From an uncultured Oribacterium sp. (GTDB taxonomy: Bacteria; Bacillota; Clostridia; Lachnospirales; Lachnospiraceae): a DNA stretch of 64,000 bases. The stretch is taken from NCBI GenBank assembly GCA_946413525.1, contig CAMKKZ010000015.1, forward strand, positions 17,980 to 81,979, in the 5' to 3' direction. Below, in pieces: positions 41,895 to 52,406 of the stretch (its first letter is position 1; each line of letters starts with the position of its first letter). The position numbers were made by a program, and so were the translations under genes. The notes below the pieces were generated by a model. The model was not told the DNA's origin and made no database searches. It worked only from the letters and a program-made list of their open reading frames with translations.

Positions 41895-43478
41895 ATGTGT
41901 ACCATCTTGGGTGTTTGTGGGAGAGGGATTGGACGCGCGGAGGTCGAGGGCGCCCTGGCGCGAACGGCTTCCAGGGGACCGGACATGAGCAGGATCCGGG
42001 ATACGGGGAACGGCTGGCTCGGCTTCAACCGGCTCTCAATCATGGGCCCAGATGAAAACGGCATGCAGCCCTTCATCCGGGACGGGATAGAGCTGGTCTG
42101 TAACGGGGAGATTTACGGTTTTCGGAAGCTGAGAAAGGAGCTGACCGGGAAGGGTTATCGTTTCCGGGGCGGTTCCGACTGTGAAATCCTTCCGGCCCTT
42201 TATCTTGAGCACGGGACGGCGCTTTTTTCCATGCTGGACGCGGAATTCGCGATGATTCTTTATGACCGGCGGACGGACAGCTACCTTGCTGCCCGGGATC
42301 CGATCGGCATACGGCCCTTATATTACGGAAGGCGGGCGGACGGGACATACTGTTTTGCTTCGGAGCCGAAGAACCTTTTGGGGCTTGCGGAGAGGATAAT
42401 GCCTTTTCCTCCGGGACATTATTATAAAGACGGGGAATTCATAGCTTACCGGGATATGTCACGGGTTTCGGAGTTTCATGATGAGGGAATGGACGTTACA
42501 TCAGAAAAAATCCGTGAGCTTTTGACGGAGGGGGTAAGGAAACGCCTGGATTCGGATGTCCCGGTGGGCTTCCTCCTTTCCGGCGGGCTTGATTCCTCCC
42601 TGGTCTGCGGGATCAGCGCGAAGCTCCTTCAAAAGTCCATACAGACCTGGGCCATTGGAATGGATCTTGACGCTATCGACCTTAAATACGCCAGGGAGGT
42701 TGCCGACTACATTCATTCGGATCACCATGAGGTGATCATCTCGAAAAAAGATGTGATTCATGCCCTTCCGGCTGTGATCGAAGCGCTGGGGACCTATGAC
42801 ATTACCACGATCCGCGCTTCCATTGGCATGTACCTTCTTTGCAAGGCGATTCACGAGCAGTCCGATACGCGGGTCATCCTTACCGGGGAGATATCCGATG
42901 AGATATTCGGCTATAAATATACTGACTTCGCGCCTGATGCCGGGGAGTTCCAGAAGGAGGCGGAGAAGCGGATCCGTGAAATACATATGTACGATGTCCT
43001 GCGGGCGGATCGCTGCATCAGCGTGAACTCGCTGGAGGCCAGGGTGCCTTTCGGGGATCTTGCCTTCGTTGATTACTGCATGGCCATCAGCCCGGAGAAG
43101 AAAATGAACCGCTATGGCAAGGGCAAATACCTGCTGAGGAAGGCCTTTGAGAAGGACGCGCTGATACCGGAAAACATTCTCTGGCGGGAAAAGGCGGCCT
43201 TTTCCGACGCGGTGGGGCATTCCCTTAAGGATGACCTTGCGGAGCTGGCGGAGGAAACTTACAGCGATGCGGACTATGCCGGGGGCATTGAAAAATATAC
43301 CCATGCGAAGCCCTTTACAAAGGAGTCCCTTTTGTACCGGGATATATTTGAAAGGTATTATCCCGGTCAGTCTGAAATGGTGGCGGACTTCTGGATGCCG
43401 AACAGGAGCTGGAAGGGCTGCGATGTCAATGACCCGTCCGCAAGGGTGCTTTCCAATTACGGGGCGAGTGGAAGCTGA
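41895..43478 (+). CDS. asnB: Asparagine synthetase (glutamine-hydrolysing)
   Basis: AsnB makes asparagine from aspartate, ATP and glutamine. The 527-aa protein has the class II glutaminase domain with nucleophile Cys2 (MCTILGVCG), RLSIMGPDENGMQPF, NGEIYGFRKLRKEL and the SDCEI motif. The synthetase domain has the pyrophosphate loop SGGLDSS (near 231) and the GEISDEIFGYKY block. GGAGG at 41881-41885 fits ATG 41895. The leader is made of R1 repeats. It begins a run of nitrogen-assimilation genes on the same strand. Confidence 0.96.
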   Translation: MCTILGVCGRGIGRAEVEGALARTASRGPDMSRIRDTGNGWLGFNRLSIMGPDENGMQPFIRDGIELVCNGEIYGFRKLRKELTGKGYRFRGGSDCEILPALYLEHGTALFSMLDAEFAMILYDRRTDSYLAARDPIGIRPLYYGRRADGTYCFASEPKNLLGLAERIMPFPPGHYYKDGEFIAYRDMSRVSEFHDEGMDVTSEKIRELLTEGVRKRLDSDVPVGFLLSGGLDSSLVCGISAKLLQKSIQTWAIGMDLDAIDLKYAREVADYIHSDHHEVIISKKDVIHALPAVIEALGTYDITTIRASIGMYLLCKAIHEQSDTRVILTGEISDEIFGYKYTDFAPDAGEFQKEAEKRIREIHMYDVLRADRCISVNSLEARVPFGDLAFVDYCMAISPEKKMNRYGKGKYLLRKAFEKDALIPENILWREKAAFSDAVGHSLKDDLAELAEETYSDADYAGGIEKYTHAKPFTKESLLYRDIFERYYPGQSEMVADFWMPNRSWKGCDVNDPSARVLSNYGASGS

Positions 43479-43507
43479 GGAAGGCGCGTACATGGACGTT
43501 GCCGAGG

Positions 43508-43695
43508 CGTCGTGTGCCGGCTTGTCACAGAATCGGAGTGGCCCAAAAGGCATTATTGGATATGTATATGGGTCTTGCAGACGCGTCGCGTGCCGGCTTG
43601 TCACGGAATTGGAGCGGCCCAGAAGGCAGTATGGGATATGTACATGGGTCTTGTCGAAGCGTCGCGTGCCGGCTTGTCACGGGATCAGAATGACC
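43508..43695. repeat. 76-bp tandem repeat upstream of glnN
   Basis: The word GTGCCGGCTTGTCAC recurs at 43514, 43590 and 43666, exactly 76 bp apart, with the rest of the unit (GGAATTGGAGCGGCCCAGAAG, GGGATATGTACATGGGTCTT) conserved. The core resembles R1 (TTGTC-GGAATTAAAGCGGCCAAAA), so it is likely a diverged R1 array. It lies in the leader of glnN. Confidence 0.8.
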
Positions 43696-43748
43696 CGCAA
43701 AGCGCCCTGATCGGAAGGCCGGGAAGGGAAGGAAAGGAGAGGAGAAGG

Positions 43749-45842
43749 ATGAAGAACGAGTCTGTACAGGAGTATTTCGGAAGCAGGGTCTTTAATGACC
43801 GCGTTATGAAGGATCGTCTGCCGAAGGACGTTTACAAGGCGCTGCACAAAACCATTGATGAGGGCATGCACCTGCAGATGGACCTTGCGAACGTGCTGGC
43901 GGAGGCCATGAAAAACTGGGCGGTGGAAAATGGCGCCACGCACTTTACCCATTGGTTCCAGCCGATGACCGGGGTGACGGCGGAGAAGCATGACAGCTTC
44001 ATTTCCCCTGAGCCGGGGGGCGGGGTCATCATGGAGTTTTCCGGAAAGGAGCTCGTGAAGGGCGAGCCGGATGCCTCGAGCTTTCCCTCCGGCGGCCTGC
44101 GCGCCACCTTCGAGGCTCGCGGATACACGGACTGGGATCCGACCTCCTATGCCTTTATCAAGGACAACACCCTCTGCATCCCGACGGCCTTCTGCTCCTA
44201 CAGCGGGGAGGCGCTGGACAAGAAGACGCCGCTGCTCCGGTCCATGCAGGCGCTCGACAAGCAGTCAATGCGGATACTGAAGCTTTTCGGCAATACGGAC
44301 GCGAGGCGGGTGATCACCACGGTGGGGCCGGAACAGGAATACTTCCTGATTGATCTTGAAATGTACAAAAAGAGGCCGGACCTGATCTATACCGGCAGGA
44401 CGCTGTTCGGATCCCGCCCTCCCCGGGGACAGGAGATGGAGGATCATTATTTCGGACAGATCAAGCCGAGGGTGAAGGAATTCATGGCAGATCTGGATCG
44501 GGAGTTATGGAAGCTGGGGGTTTATGTCAAGACGGAGCATAATGAGGTCGCGCCCGCCCAGCATGAGCTCGCCACAATCTATTCCACGACGAACATCGCC
44601 ACGGATCATAACCAGTTAACGATGGAACTCTTAAAAACCGTCGCGAACCGCCACGGCATGGCCTGTCTCCTGCACGAGAAGCCCTTTGCGGGGGTGAATG
44701 GCTCCGGAAAGCATAACAACTGGTCCCTGTCCACGGATACTGGCGAAAATCTTTTGGAGCCTGGTGCGACGCCTTCGAAAAATGCCCGCTTCCTGCTTTT
44801 CCTGACGGCGGTCGTCCGGGCGGTGGATGAGTATCAGGGTCTTCTCCGCCTGTCCGTGGCCAGCGCGGGCAACGATCACAGGCTGGGGGCAAACGAGGCC
44901 CCGCCGGCCATTATGTCGGTATTCATCGGGGAGGAGCTGGAGGGGGTGCTGCGTTCCATCGAGGAGGGGACGGATTACCATGAGGAAAAGAACCGTCTGA
45001 TGTCCATCGGGGCCACGGTGCTGCCCCATATCCCGGCGGACAAGACGGATCGGAACAGGACTTCCCCCTTTGCCTTTACAGGGAACAAATTCGAGTTCCG
45101 GAGCGTCGGTTCGGAGGATTCCATCGCGGGCTGTAATATTATCCTGAATACCATTGTGGCGGAGATCCTTTCGGAATACGCCGATATCCTTGAAAAGGCG
45201 GAGGATTTTGACGCGACAATGTCCGCCCTTGTCCGCGATGAGGTCCGCAGGCACAAGAGGATCATCTTTAACGGGAATGGCTATAGCGAGGACTGGGTGA
45301 GGGAGGCGGAAGGAAGGGGGCTTTTGAACCTTAAGTCCACTCCCGAGGCGCTGGATCAGTTTTCAGTGAAAAAAAACAGGGAAGTCTTCATCAAAAACGG
45401 CGTTTATTCGGAGAGCGAGATCAGTGCCAGGCAGGAGATCCTGTTTGAAAATTATTACAAGACCATCAATATCGAAGCCCAGACCCTTCTGATGATGACG
45501 AGGCGTAATATCTTCGGCGCGGCGGTGAAATACGAGAAGGAGCTTCTGGACATGCTCCTTTCAAAGAAGGAGCTGGGGATGGAGGATGAGGCCGGAATAA
45601 AGAGGCTGGAAAAGATGTCCTTCCTGAAAAAGAGCCTGTCTGATGGCATTGACGCGCTGGAACGGGTTCTGGCCGAGGAAGGCGGCATTCAGAGCGCAAG
45701 GGAGCTTGCCTTTTATCATCTTGTAAAAATCGTCCCGGCCATGGAACGGCTGCGGAACGCCGTGGATGAAATGGAACGCATTATCCCCCTGGATTTCTGG
45801 CCGTATCCGACCTACGGACAGATTCTTTATTCGGTACGGTAA
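43749..45842 (+). CDS. glnN: Type III glutamine synthetase
   Basis: This forms glutamine from glutamate, ammonium and ATP. The 697-aa size is that of the GSIII (GlnN) class. Motifs include [10 protein letters not shown] at the start, [12 protein letters not shown], the EQEYFLID segment, [12 protein letters not shown], the [19 protein letters not shown]/glutamate region, and [15 protein letters not shown] 43749 follows AAGGAGAGGAG; the long upstream frame is translated repeat. It lies between asnB and gltB, consistent with ammonium capture. Confidence 0.96.
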   Translation: MKNESVQEYFGSRVFNDRVMKDRLPKDVYKALHKTIDEGMHLQMDLANVLAEAMKNWAVENGATHFTHWFQPMTGVTAEKHDSFISPEPGGGVIMEFSGKELVKGEPDASSFPSGGLRATFEARGYTDWDPTSYAFIKDNTLCIPTAFCSYSGEALDKKTPLLRSMQALDKQSMRILKLFGNTDARRVITTVGPEQEYFLIDLEMYKKRPDLIYTGRTLFGSRPPRGQEMEDHYFGQIKPRVKEFMADLDRELWKLGVYVKTEHNEVAPAQHELATIYSTTNIATDHNQLTMELLKTVANRHGMACLLHEKPFAGVNGSGKHNNWSLSTDTGENLLEPGATPSKNARFLLFLTAVVRAVDEYQGLLRLSVASAGNDHRLGANEAPPAIMSVFIGEELEGVLRSIEEGTDYHEEKNRLMSIGATVLPHIPADKTDRNRTSPFAFTGNKFEFRSVGSEDSIAGCNIILNTIVAEILSEYADILEKAEDFDATMSALVRDEVRRHKRIIFNGNGYSEDWVREAEGRGLLNLKSTPEALDQFSVKKNREVFIKNGVYSESEISARQEILFENYYKTINIEAQTLLMMTRRNIFGAAVKYEKELLDMLLSKKELGMEDEAGIKRLEKMSFLKKSLSDGIDALERVLAEEGGIQSARELAFYHLVKIVPAMERLRNAVDEMERIIPLDFWPYPTYGQILYSVR

Positions 45843-45996
45843 TTCGGATAATCGTTTGAGACAATCAGGGAACAGAGGGCTTTGTCCGGCAGTGATTTTC
45901 ATGGGAAGTAAAAGTCAAATGTGGGATATACCATCAGGGCAATAATGAAGTGGGGCTTGTCCGGCAGTATGGATCCGGAAGAAGAGGTGAACGGCA
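45843..45996. other. Gap between glnN and gltB
   Basis: A short direct repeat (GGCTTTGTCCGGCAGT and GGGGCTTGTCCGGCAGT, about 45879 and 45953) is the only structure seen. There is no obvious terminator, so read-through from glnN to gltB is possible. Confidence 0.5.
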
Positions 45997-48900
45997 ATGA
46001 AAAGCGGACTTTATGACTCCTGTTTTGAACATGACAGCTGTGGGATCGGGACGATCGTGGACGTGAAGGGAAGGGAAAGCCATGAAATCGTTTCCGACGC
46101 GCTTTCCATTGTTGAGCATCTGGAGCACAGGGCGGGGAAGGACGCGGAGGGAAAGACCGGGGATGGCGTGGGCATCCTTACCCAGGTGCCCCATGAATTT
46201 CTTGCCAAAAAGGCGAAGGCTCTGGGAATCAGTCTGCCGGGCAGGAGGCAGTATGGCGTCGGCATGTTCTTCTTCCCGCAAAATGACCTGGAAATGCGGC
46301 GTGAGAGCTCCATGTTCGAGATCATCGTGAAAAAGGCCGGGCTTTCCTTCCTGGGCTGGCGCAGGGTGGAAACGCGTCCGGAGGTCCTTGGCTCCCGGGC
46401 GAGGGAGTGCATGCCGGATATCCGTCAGGCCTTTATCGGCAGGCCAGAGGGTCTGGTGGAGGATCTGGATTTTGAACGGAAGCTGTATGTGGTCCGCAGG
46501 GAATTTGAACACAGCAGCATTGGCACCTATGTGCCGTCCCTTTCCTGCAGGACGATCGTCTACAAGGGCATGTTCCTTGTGGGGGAGCTCCGTTCCTTCT
46601 TCCTGGATCTGAACGACCCGGATTACAAGTCCGCCATTGCGATGGTGCATTCCAGGTTTTCTACGAACACAATGCCGAGCTGGAACAGGGCACACCCGAA
46701 CCGCCTCCTTGTGCATAATGGGGAAATTAACACAATAAAAGGAAACGCGGACAAGATGCTCGCCCGGGAGGAGACCATGCATACCGACGCCTTTTCGGAG
46801 GACGATATGACAAAGGTATTCCCGGTCATTGCCGAAAACGGCTCCGATTCGGCCATGCTGGATAATACGCTGGAGTTCCTGATGATGAGCGGGATGCCCC
46901 TCCCCCTTGCCATGACGATCCTGCTGCCGGAGCCCTGGGAGCACAACCAGACCATCCCCCAGGAGGAAAGGGATTTTTACCAGTATTATGCCACCATGAT
47001 GGAGCCGTGGGACGGGCCGGCCTCGATCCTGTTTTCGGATGGGGACATCATGGGGGCGATCCTGGACCGGAACGGCCTGCGTCCTTCGCGCTATTATGTA
47101 ATGGATGACGGGAGGCTGATCCTTTCCTCCGAGGTGGGGGTCCTGCGCCTTCCGGAGAGCCATATCGTGAAAAAGGAGCGCCTCCATCCAGGGAAGCTCC
47201 TCGTGGTGGACACCCTGTCGGGAAGCATACTGGAGGATGGGAAGCTGAAGGAGCGTTACGCCCATGCCCGGCCCTACGGGGAATGGCTGGACAGGGGGCT
47301 AATGGAACTTTCCGGACTCAGGATTCCGAACAGAAAGGTGCCCTCCCTGCGGAAGGAACAGCGCATGCGCCTTGAAAAGGCCTTTGGCTATACCTGGGAG
47401 GATGTCTATACCTGCATACGGGGCATGGCCCTGAAAGGGAAGGAGGAAATCGGCTCCATGGGGGTGGACACTCCGATTGCCGTCCTGTCAAAGCAGTACC
47501 AGCCCCTCTTTCATTACTTTAAGCAGCTTTTTGCCCAGGTGACGAACCCGCCGATCGATGCAAGGAGGGAGAAGATCGTGACCTCCAGGACCGTTTATCT
47601 GGGGAAGAACGGAAACCTTCTGGAGGAAGACCCGGGGAACTGCCGCGTCTTAAGGCTTGAGAATCCGATCCTGTCGGATCTTGAGCTCATGAAGATCGAG
47701 GATATGACGAAGGAGGGCTTTGAGGTTCGAAAGCTCTCCACGCTGTACTACAAAAGGACGCCGATGAAAAGGGTGCTTGACCGTCTTTTTGTGGAGGTGG
47801 ACAAGGCCTATAAGGACGGGGCCGACATCCTGATCCTCTCGGATCGGGGCGTGGATGAGAACCATGTGGCCATCCCGTCGCTGCTGGCCGTTTCCGCCGT
47901 GCACAAGCATCTTGTGGAAACAAGGAAGTGCACGGCCATGTCCCTGATCCTGGAATCCGGGGAGCCCAGGGAGGTTCATCATTTCGCCGCCCTTCTGGGC
48001 TTTGGGGCTTCGGCCATTAACCCGTACCTGGCCCACGCGGCCATAGGGGGGCTGGTCGAGTCCGACCTCCTTCAAAAGGATTATTACGCGGCCGTAAAGG
48101 ATTATGATGAGGCGGTACTGGACGGCATCGTCAACATCGCGTCAAAAATGGGGATCTCCACGATCCAGTCTTACCAGGGCAGCAAGATTTTCGAGGCCCT
48201 GGGAGTGTCGGATGAGGTGGTCGGGCAGTATTTTCCGGGCACAGTCAGCCGGATCGGGGGGATAACGCTGGAGGACATCGGGAAGGCGGTGGACGAGCAG
48301 CACGGCAGGGCCTTTGATCCGCTGGGGCTTTCCGCTGACATGGAGCTTACGGCGCTCGGGCGTCATAAGCTGAGGAGCCAGGGGGAGTCCCACAGATACA
48401 ACCCCGCAACGATCCATCTGCTCCAGCTTTCGGTCAGAACCGGGGATTATGAACTGTTTCGGAAATATACCGGGATGGCGGACCGGGAGGAGAGCGGGTG
48501 CCTGAGGAGCCTGTTGGATTTCAATTACCCTGAGAAGGGTGTGCCTCTTTCTGAAGTAGAGGGCGAGGATTCCATCCTGAGGCGCTTCAAGACAGGCGCG
48601 ATGAGCTATGGCTCCATATCGGAGGAGGCGCATTCGGCTCTCGCGGAGGCGATGAACCGCCTGCATGGGAAATCAAACAGCGGCGAGGGCGGTGAGAGCG
48701 GGGAGAGGATGGAATCCAAAGGGAAGGAGCGGGATCTGAATTCCCGGATCAAGCAGGTGGCCAGCGGGCGGTTCGGCGTGACCAGCCGTTATCTTTTGAG
48801 TGCCGATGAGATACAGATCAAGATGGCCCAGGGCGCGAAGCCCGGGGAGGGGGGCCATCTTCCAGGGAAAAAGGTCTATCCATGGATCGCGAGGACGAGG

Positions 48901-50589
48901 CATTCGACGCCGGGCGTCAGCCTGATCTCCCCGCCGCCCCACCATGATATTTATTCCATAGAGGATCTGGCGCAGCTTATCTATGATCTGAGAAATGCCA
49001 ACAGGGACGCCCGGATTTCGGTCAAGCTGGTGTCGGAGGCCGGCGTGGGGACCGTGGCGGCCGGCGTGGCCAAGGCCGGGGCCGGGGTGATCCTGGTCTC
49101 GGGCTATGACGGGGGAACCGGGGCCGCCCCTCTCTCGTCCATCCATAATGCGGGCCTCCCCTGGGAGCTTGGGCTTGCGGAAACGCATCAGACCCTGGTG
49201 GAAAACGGCCTCCGCGGCCGGGTGGCGCTCGAAACCGACGGAAAGCTGATGAGCGGCAGGGATGTCGCCATCGCCGCCATGCTGGGGGCGGAGGAATTCG
49301 GTTTTGCAACGGCGCCGCTGGTTGCCTTGGGATGCGTGATGATGCGGGCCTGCCAGTCCGATACCTGCCCCATGGGCATTGCTACGCAGAATCCGGAGCT
49401 TCGCAAGCGCTTTTCCGGCAGGCCGGAATACGTGGAAAACTTCATGCGCTTCATTGCGAGGCAGCTCAGGGAGATCATGGCGTCCCTCGGAGTGCGGGAG
49501 CTCTCCCAACTTGTTGGAAGGACGGATCTTCTCAAAAAAAGGGAAGGGCTTTCCGAAAAGGAGGAGAAGCTGGATTTTTCGGGAATCCTTTTCAGGCATC
49601 CGGATACAGAGAAGCATCCCGGTACGGAGGGGCAGGCGGATTCGGAAAAGCTAAATAATTCGGTGAAGCGGACGCTTTCGTTCCGGCCGGCTTATGACTT
49701 CGATTTCCGGCTTTCGCAAACGAAAGATGAAAAAATCCTTCTTGCCTCGGACAAAATTAAAAAAGTAATCAGGCATTGCCCGGGAGACAGCGCTCTTGAA
49801 AGGGTCACGTTGGACAGCACGGACAGGGCTTTCGGCACCCTGCTTGGCGCGGAAATTACCAGGGCTCACCCTGAGGGGCTGCCGGAGGATTCCGTGACAA
49901 TCTGCTGCACTGGTTCCGGGGGACAGAGCTTTGGCGCCTTTATCCCGAGGGGCTTGACGCTGGATCTTGTGGGAGACTGTAATGACTACCTTGGAAAAGG
50001 GCTGTCCGGAGGCAAGATTATCGTACGCGCGCCTGCGGAGGCCGCTTATGATCCCCATACGAACATACTGGCAGGTAATGTGGCGCTTTACGGTGCCACC
50101 TCCGGAAAGCTCTTTGTCGCTGGCATGGCCGGGGAACGTTTCGCGGTGCGGAATTCCGGCGCGCTGACGGTCGTGGAGGGCGTCGGGGAGCATGGATGTG
50201 AATATATGACGGGCGGGATCGCCGTGATCCTGGGACCAACCGGAAAAAATTTCGCTGCCGGCATGAGCGGGGGCGTCGCCTATGTTCTTGACGAGGAGAA
50301 CAGTCTGTACCGAAATCTGAACAAGGAGCTTGTGGACATGGAGGAGCTTGAACAGAAGGGGGACATCCAGAGCCTGAAGGCCCTGATCTTGGAGCATGTT
50401 CAGTCTACGGGCTCGGGAAAGGGCAGGGAGATACTGGATCGTTTCGATTTGTATGTGAAGAAGTTCAAGAAGATTATCCCGGTCGATTACAAACGGATCA
50501 TGAAGCGGATCGCCGCTTTTGAAGAAAAGGGCGAGAACTATGACGCCGCCGTGGAAGCGGCGTTCGAGGCATTGACGCGGGGATGCTGA
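45997..50589 (+). CDS. gltB: Glutamate synthase, large (alpha) subunit
   Basis: The large subunit of NADPH-type glutamate synthase (GOGAT) converts glutamine plus 2-oxoglutarate to two glutamates. The 1530-aa protein has a short N-terminal lead and a class II amidotransferase domain whose nucleophile is Cys15 (HDSCGIG), exposed by removal of the first residues in known homologues. A central domain follows (to about 870), then the FMN-binding synthase barrel (KPGEGGHLPGKKV, SPPPHHDIYSIEDLAQLIYDL, VSGYDGGTGAAP, 3Fe-4S Cys near 1110-1130 in CVMMRACQSDTCPMG). The GXGXG beta-helix closes it (1280-1470). GAAGAGGTG lies before ATG 45997. gltD follows after 13 bp. Confidence 0.97.
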   Translation: MKSGLYDSCFEHDSCGIGTIVDVKGRESHEIVSDALSIVEHLEHRAGKDAEGKTGDGVGILTQVPHEFLAKKAKALGISLPGRRQYGVGMFFFPQNDLEMRRESSMFEIIVKKAGLSFLGWRRVETRPEVLGSRARECMPDIRQAFIGRPEGLVEDLDFERKLYVVRREFEHSSIGTYVPSLSCRTIVYKGMFLVGELRSFFLDLNDPDYKSAIAMVHSRFSTNTMPSWNRAHPNRLLVHNGEINTIKGNADKMLAREETMHTDAFSEDDMTKVFPVIAENGSDSAMLDNTLEFLMMSGMPLPLAMTILLPEPWEHNQTIPQEERDFYQYYATMMEPWDGPASILFSDGDIMGAILDRNGLRPSRYYVMDDGRLILSSEVGVLRLPESHIVKKERLHPGKLLVVDTLSGSILEDGKLKERYAHARPYGEWLDRGLMELSGLRIPNRKVPSLRKEQRMRLEKAFGYTWEDVYTCIRGMALKGKEEIGSMGVDTPIAVLSKQYQPLFHYFKQLFAQVTNPPIDARREKIVTSRTVYLGKNGNLLEEDPGNCRVLRLENPILSDLELMKIEDMTKEGFEVRKLSTLYYKRTPMKRVLDRLFVEVDKAYKDGADILILSDRGVDENHVAIPSLLAVSAVHKHLVETRKCTAMSLILESGEPREVHHFAALLGFGASAINPYLAHAAIGGLVESDLLQKDYYAAVKDYDEAVLDGIVNIASKMGISTIQSYQGSKIFEALGVSDEVVGQYFPGTVSRIGGITLEDIGKAVDEQHGRAFDPLGLSADMELTALGRHKLRSQGESHRYNPATIHLLQLSVRTGDYELFRKYTGMADREESGCLRSLLDFNYPEKGVPLSEVEGEDSILRRFKTGAMSYGSISEEAHSALAEAMNRLHGKSNSGEGGESGERMESKGKERDLNSRIKQVASGRFGVTSRYLLSADEIQIKMAQGAKPGEGGHLPGKKVYPWIARTRHSTPGVSLISPPPHHDIYSIEDLAQLIYDLRNANRDARISVKLVSEAGVGTVAAGVAKAGAGVILVSGYDGGTGAAPLSSIHNAGLPWELGLAETHQTLVENGLRGRVALETDGKLMSGRDVAIAAMLGAEEFGFATAPLVALGCVMMRACQSDTCPMGIATQNPELRKRFSGRPEYVENFMRFIARQLREIMASLGVRELSQLVGRTDLLKKREGLSEKEEKLDFSGILFRHPDTEKHPGTEGQADSEKLNNSVKRTLSFRPAYDFDFRLSQTKDEKILLASDKIKKVIRHCPGDSALERVTLDSTDRAFGTLLGAEITRAHPEGLPEDSVTICCTGSGGQSFGAFIPRGLTLDLVGDCNDYLGKGLSGGKIIVRAPAEAAYDPHTNILAGNVALYGATSGKLFVAGMAGERFAVRNSGALTVVEGVGEHGCEYMTGGIAVILGPTGKNFAAGMSGGVAYVLDEENSLYRNLNKELVDMEELEQKGDIQSLKALILEHVQSTGSGKGREILDRFDLYVKKFKKIIPVDYKRIMKRIAAFEEKGENYDAAVEAAFEALTRGC

Positions 50590-50602
50590 GAGGTGGAGGA
50601 TA

Positions 50603-52087
50603 ATGGGAAAGGCCACGGGTTTTTTGGAGTACAGCAGGGAGGTCGGGCCGGTTCGCCCGGAAATGGAGAGGATAAAGGATTTCCTGGATTTCCATGGCGC
50701 GCTTCCCCTCGAGCGGCAAAGCAGGCAGGCGGCCAGATGCATGGACTGCGGCATTCCGTTCTGCCAGGCGGGGATTTTGCTTAATGGGATGATGAGCGGC
50801 TGTCCGCTCCATAATCTTGTGCCTGAGATAAATGAACTTGTTTATCGCGGCAGGATGGAGGAGGCCTACCGGAGGCTTTCCATTACCCACTGCTTCCCGG
50901 AGTTTACCTGCAGGGTCTGCCCCGCCCTGTGCGAGGCGGCCTGCACCCTGAACCTGCACGGGGAACCGGTGTCCACAAAGGAAAATGAAAAGGCGGTCAT
51001 TGAATATGCTTTTCGGAACGGGCTCGTCCGGGCGGAAAAGCCGGAACGGCGGACCGGGAAAAGGGTGGCAGTGGTCGGGAGCGGTCCGTCCGGCCTTTCC
51101 GCGGCCTTCCTTTTGAACCGCAGGGGGCATCTGGTCACGGTCTATGAGAGAAGCGACCGGGTTGGGGGACTTCTGCGGTACGGGATTCCCAACATGAAGC
51201 TGGAAAAGTCCGTGATTGACCGGAGGATCCGCCTGATGGAGGAGTCCGGGATCCGTTTCCTTGTCAATGCGGACGTGGGCAGGAATGTGGATGCGGACGG
51301 GCTGTTTAAGGAATACGAAAGCGTACTCCTTTGCTGCGGGGCGTCAAGGCCGAGGGATCTTCCCGTGAAAGGCCGGGATGCCGGGGGTATATTATTTGCC
51401 GTGGACTTTCTTTCGGATGTCACAAGGCAGCTTTTGGATAGTGGCTTCAAAAAGACCTCGGGGAATCCGGCGGAGGGGATGGATGTGCTGGTAATCGGGG
51501 GCGGGGATACGGGAAATGATTGCGTAGGAACCGCGATCAGGCTTGGCGCGAAAAGCGTTACCCAGCTCGAAATGATGCCGGAGCCTCCGGAGGGGAGGCT
51601 GCCCTCGAATCCCTGGCCCGAGTGGCCGAGGGTGCGGAAAACGGACTACGGGCAGGAAGAGGCGGCCTGTGTTTTCGGGAAGGATCCGAGGCTTTACCAG
51701 ACTACGGTGAAAGAATTCATCAAAGATGAAAACGGGAAGCTGAAGGGAGCCGTGCTGCTTTCCCTGACTCCCGAAAAGGATGAAAAGACCGGGAGGCTTG
51801 TCATGCGTCCGGCGGAAGGCACGGAAAGGACGGTTCCCGCGCAGCTCGCGCTCATTGCGGCGGGCTTTCTGGGAAGCGAGAAGTATGTGACGAAGGCCTT
51901 TGGCGTGGAAACGGACCAGCGGGGCAATGTAAGCACTGCCCCGGAGGGACATCTTGCTTCAAGGCAGCATGTCTACACTGCGGGAGACATGCATATCGGC
52001 CAGTCCCTTGTCGTAAGGGCGATCGCGGAAGGCCGGAGCGCGGCAAAGGCCGTGGATTTCGACCTTATGGGCTATACCAATCTTTAA
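50603..52087 (+). CDS. gltD: Glutamate synthase, small (beta) subunit
   Basis: A 494-aa FAD/NADPH-dependent partner of GltB that feeds electrons to it. The N-terminal double 4Fe-4S motif is seen in CMDCGIPFC..GCPLHN and CRVCPALCEAAC. Two Rossmann folds follow: GSGPSGLSAAFLL (about 155-168) for FAD and GGGDTGNDCVGTAIRLG (near 300) for NADPH, plus the closing AGDMHIGQSLVVRAIAEGR FAD motif. GGTGGAGG precedes ATG 50603. It is co-transcribed with gltB. Confidence 0.97.
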   Translation: MGKATGFLEYSREVGPVRPEMERIKDFLDFHGALPLERQSRQAARCMDCGIPFCQAGILLNGMMSGCPLHNLVPEINELVYRGRMEEAYRRLSITHCFPEFTCRVCPALCEAACTLNLHGEPVSTKENEKAVIEYAFRNGLVRAEKPERRTGKRVAVVGSGPSGLSAAFLLNRRGHLVTVYERSDRVGGLLRYGIPNMKLEKSVIDRRIRLMEESGIRFLVNADVGRNVDADGLFKEYESVLLCCGASRPRDLPVKGRDAGGILFAVDFLSDVTRQLLDSGFKKTSGNPAEGMDVLVIGGGDTGNDCVGTAIRLGAKSVTQLEMMPEPPEGRLPSNPWPEWPRVRKTDYGQEEAACVFGKDPRLYQTTVKEFIKDENGKLKGAVLLSLTPEKDEKTGRLVMRPAEGTERTVPAQLALIAAGFLGSEKYVTKAFGVETDQRGNVSTAPEGHLASRQHVYTAGDMHIGQSLVVRAIAEGRSAAKAVDFDLMGYTNL

Positions 52088-52406
52088 AGCCCTGTGATGG
52101 CACAGCCGGGACGGATGTCCATGAAAATTCGTGAGGGCGCGTCCCGTTGAGCCGATTTGCCCCGCAAGCAGTTCGCTATGTCAGAATTCAGAGCAGTGAA
52201 AACCCACTCTGATAGATGAGGAAGTCGGAAAGTGTTTGGAATCGAGGAATTATGGCGGGAATCAATAAAAATTATAAAACCAGGTAGCCTGCGATACCGC
52301 AGCTGTTAGTCAGGAATTAAAGTGACCAAAAACCACTTTAACAGGGGAGGCAGGAGATGAAGCGTCCATAGCATCCCGGAAAAGCACGTTGGCAGGGGAG
52401 GCAGAG
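52088..52406. repeat. Gap with two R1 units upstream of glnA
   Basis: One R1 unit of the 'GAGCCG-TTTGCCCCGC' subtype lies at 52147-52220, and one of the 'CCTGCGATACCGCAG' subtype at 52281-52350 (stem TAAAGTG/CACTTTA). A long-arm inverted pair CGGGACG/CGTCCCG (about 52110-52148) follows gltD and may weakly terminate. No gene is seen. Confidence 0.75.

Noticed and set aside
49022..49309. Open frames antisense to gltB
   Set aside because: Arg/Pro-rich shadows of a GC-rich coding region, with no start signals.
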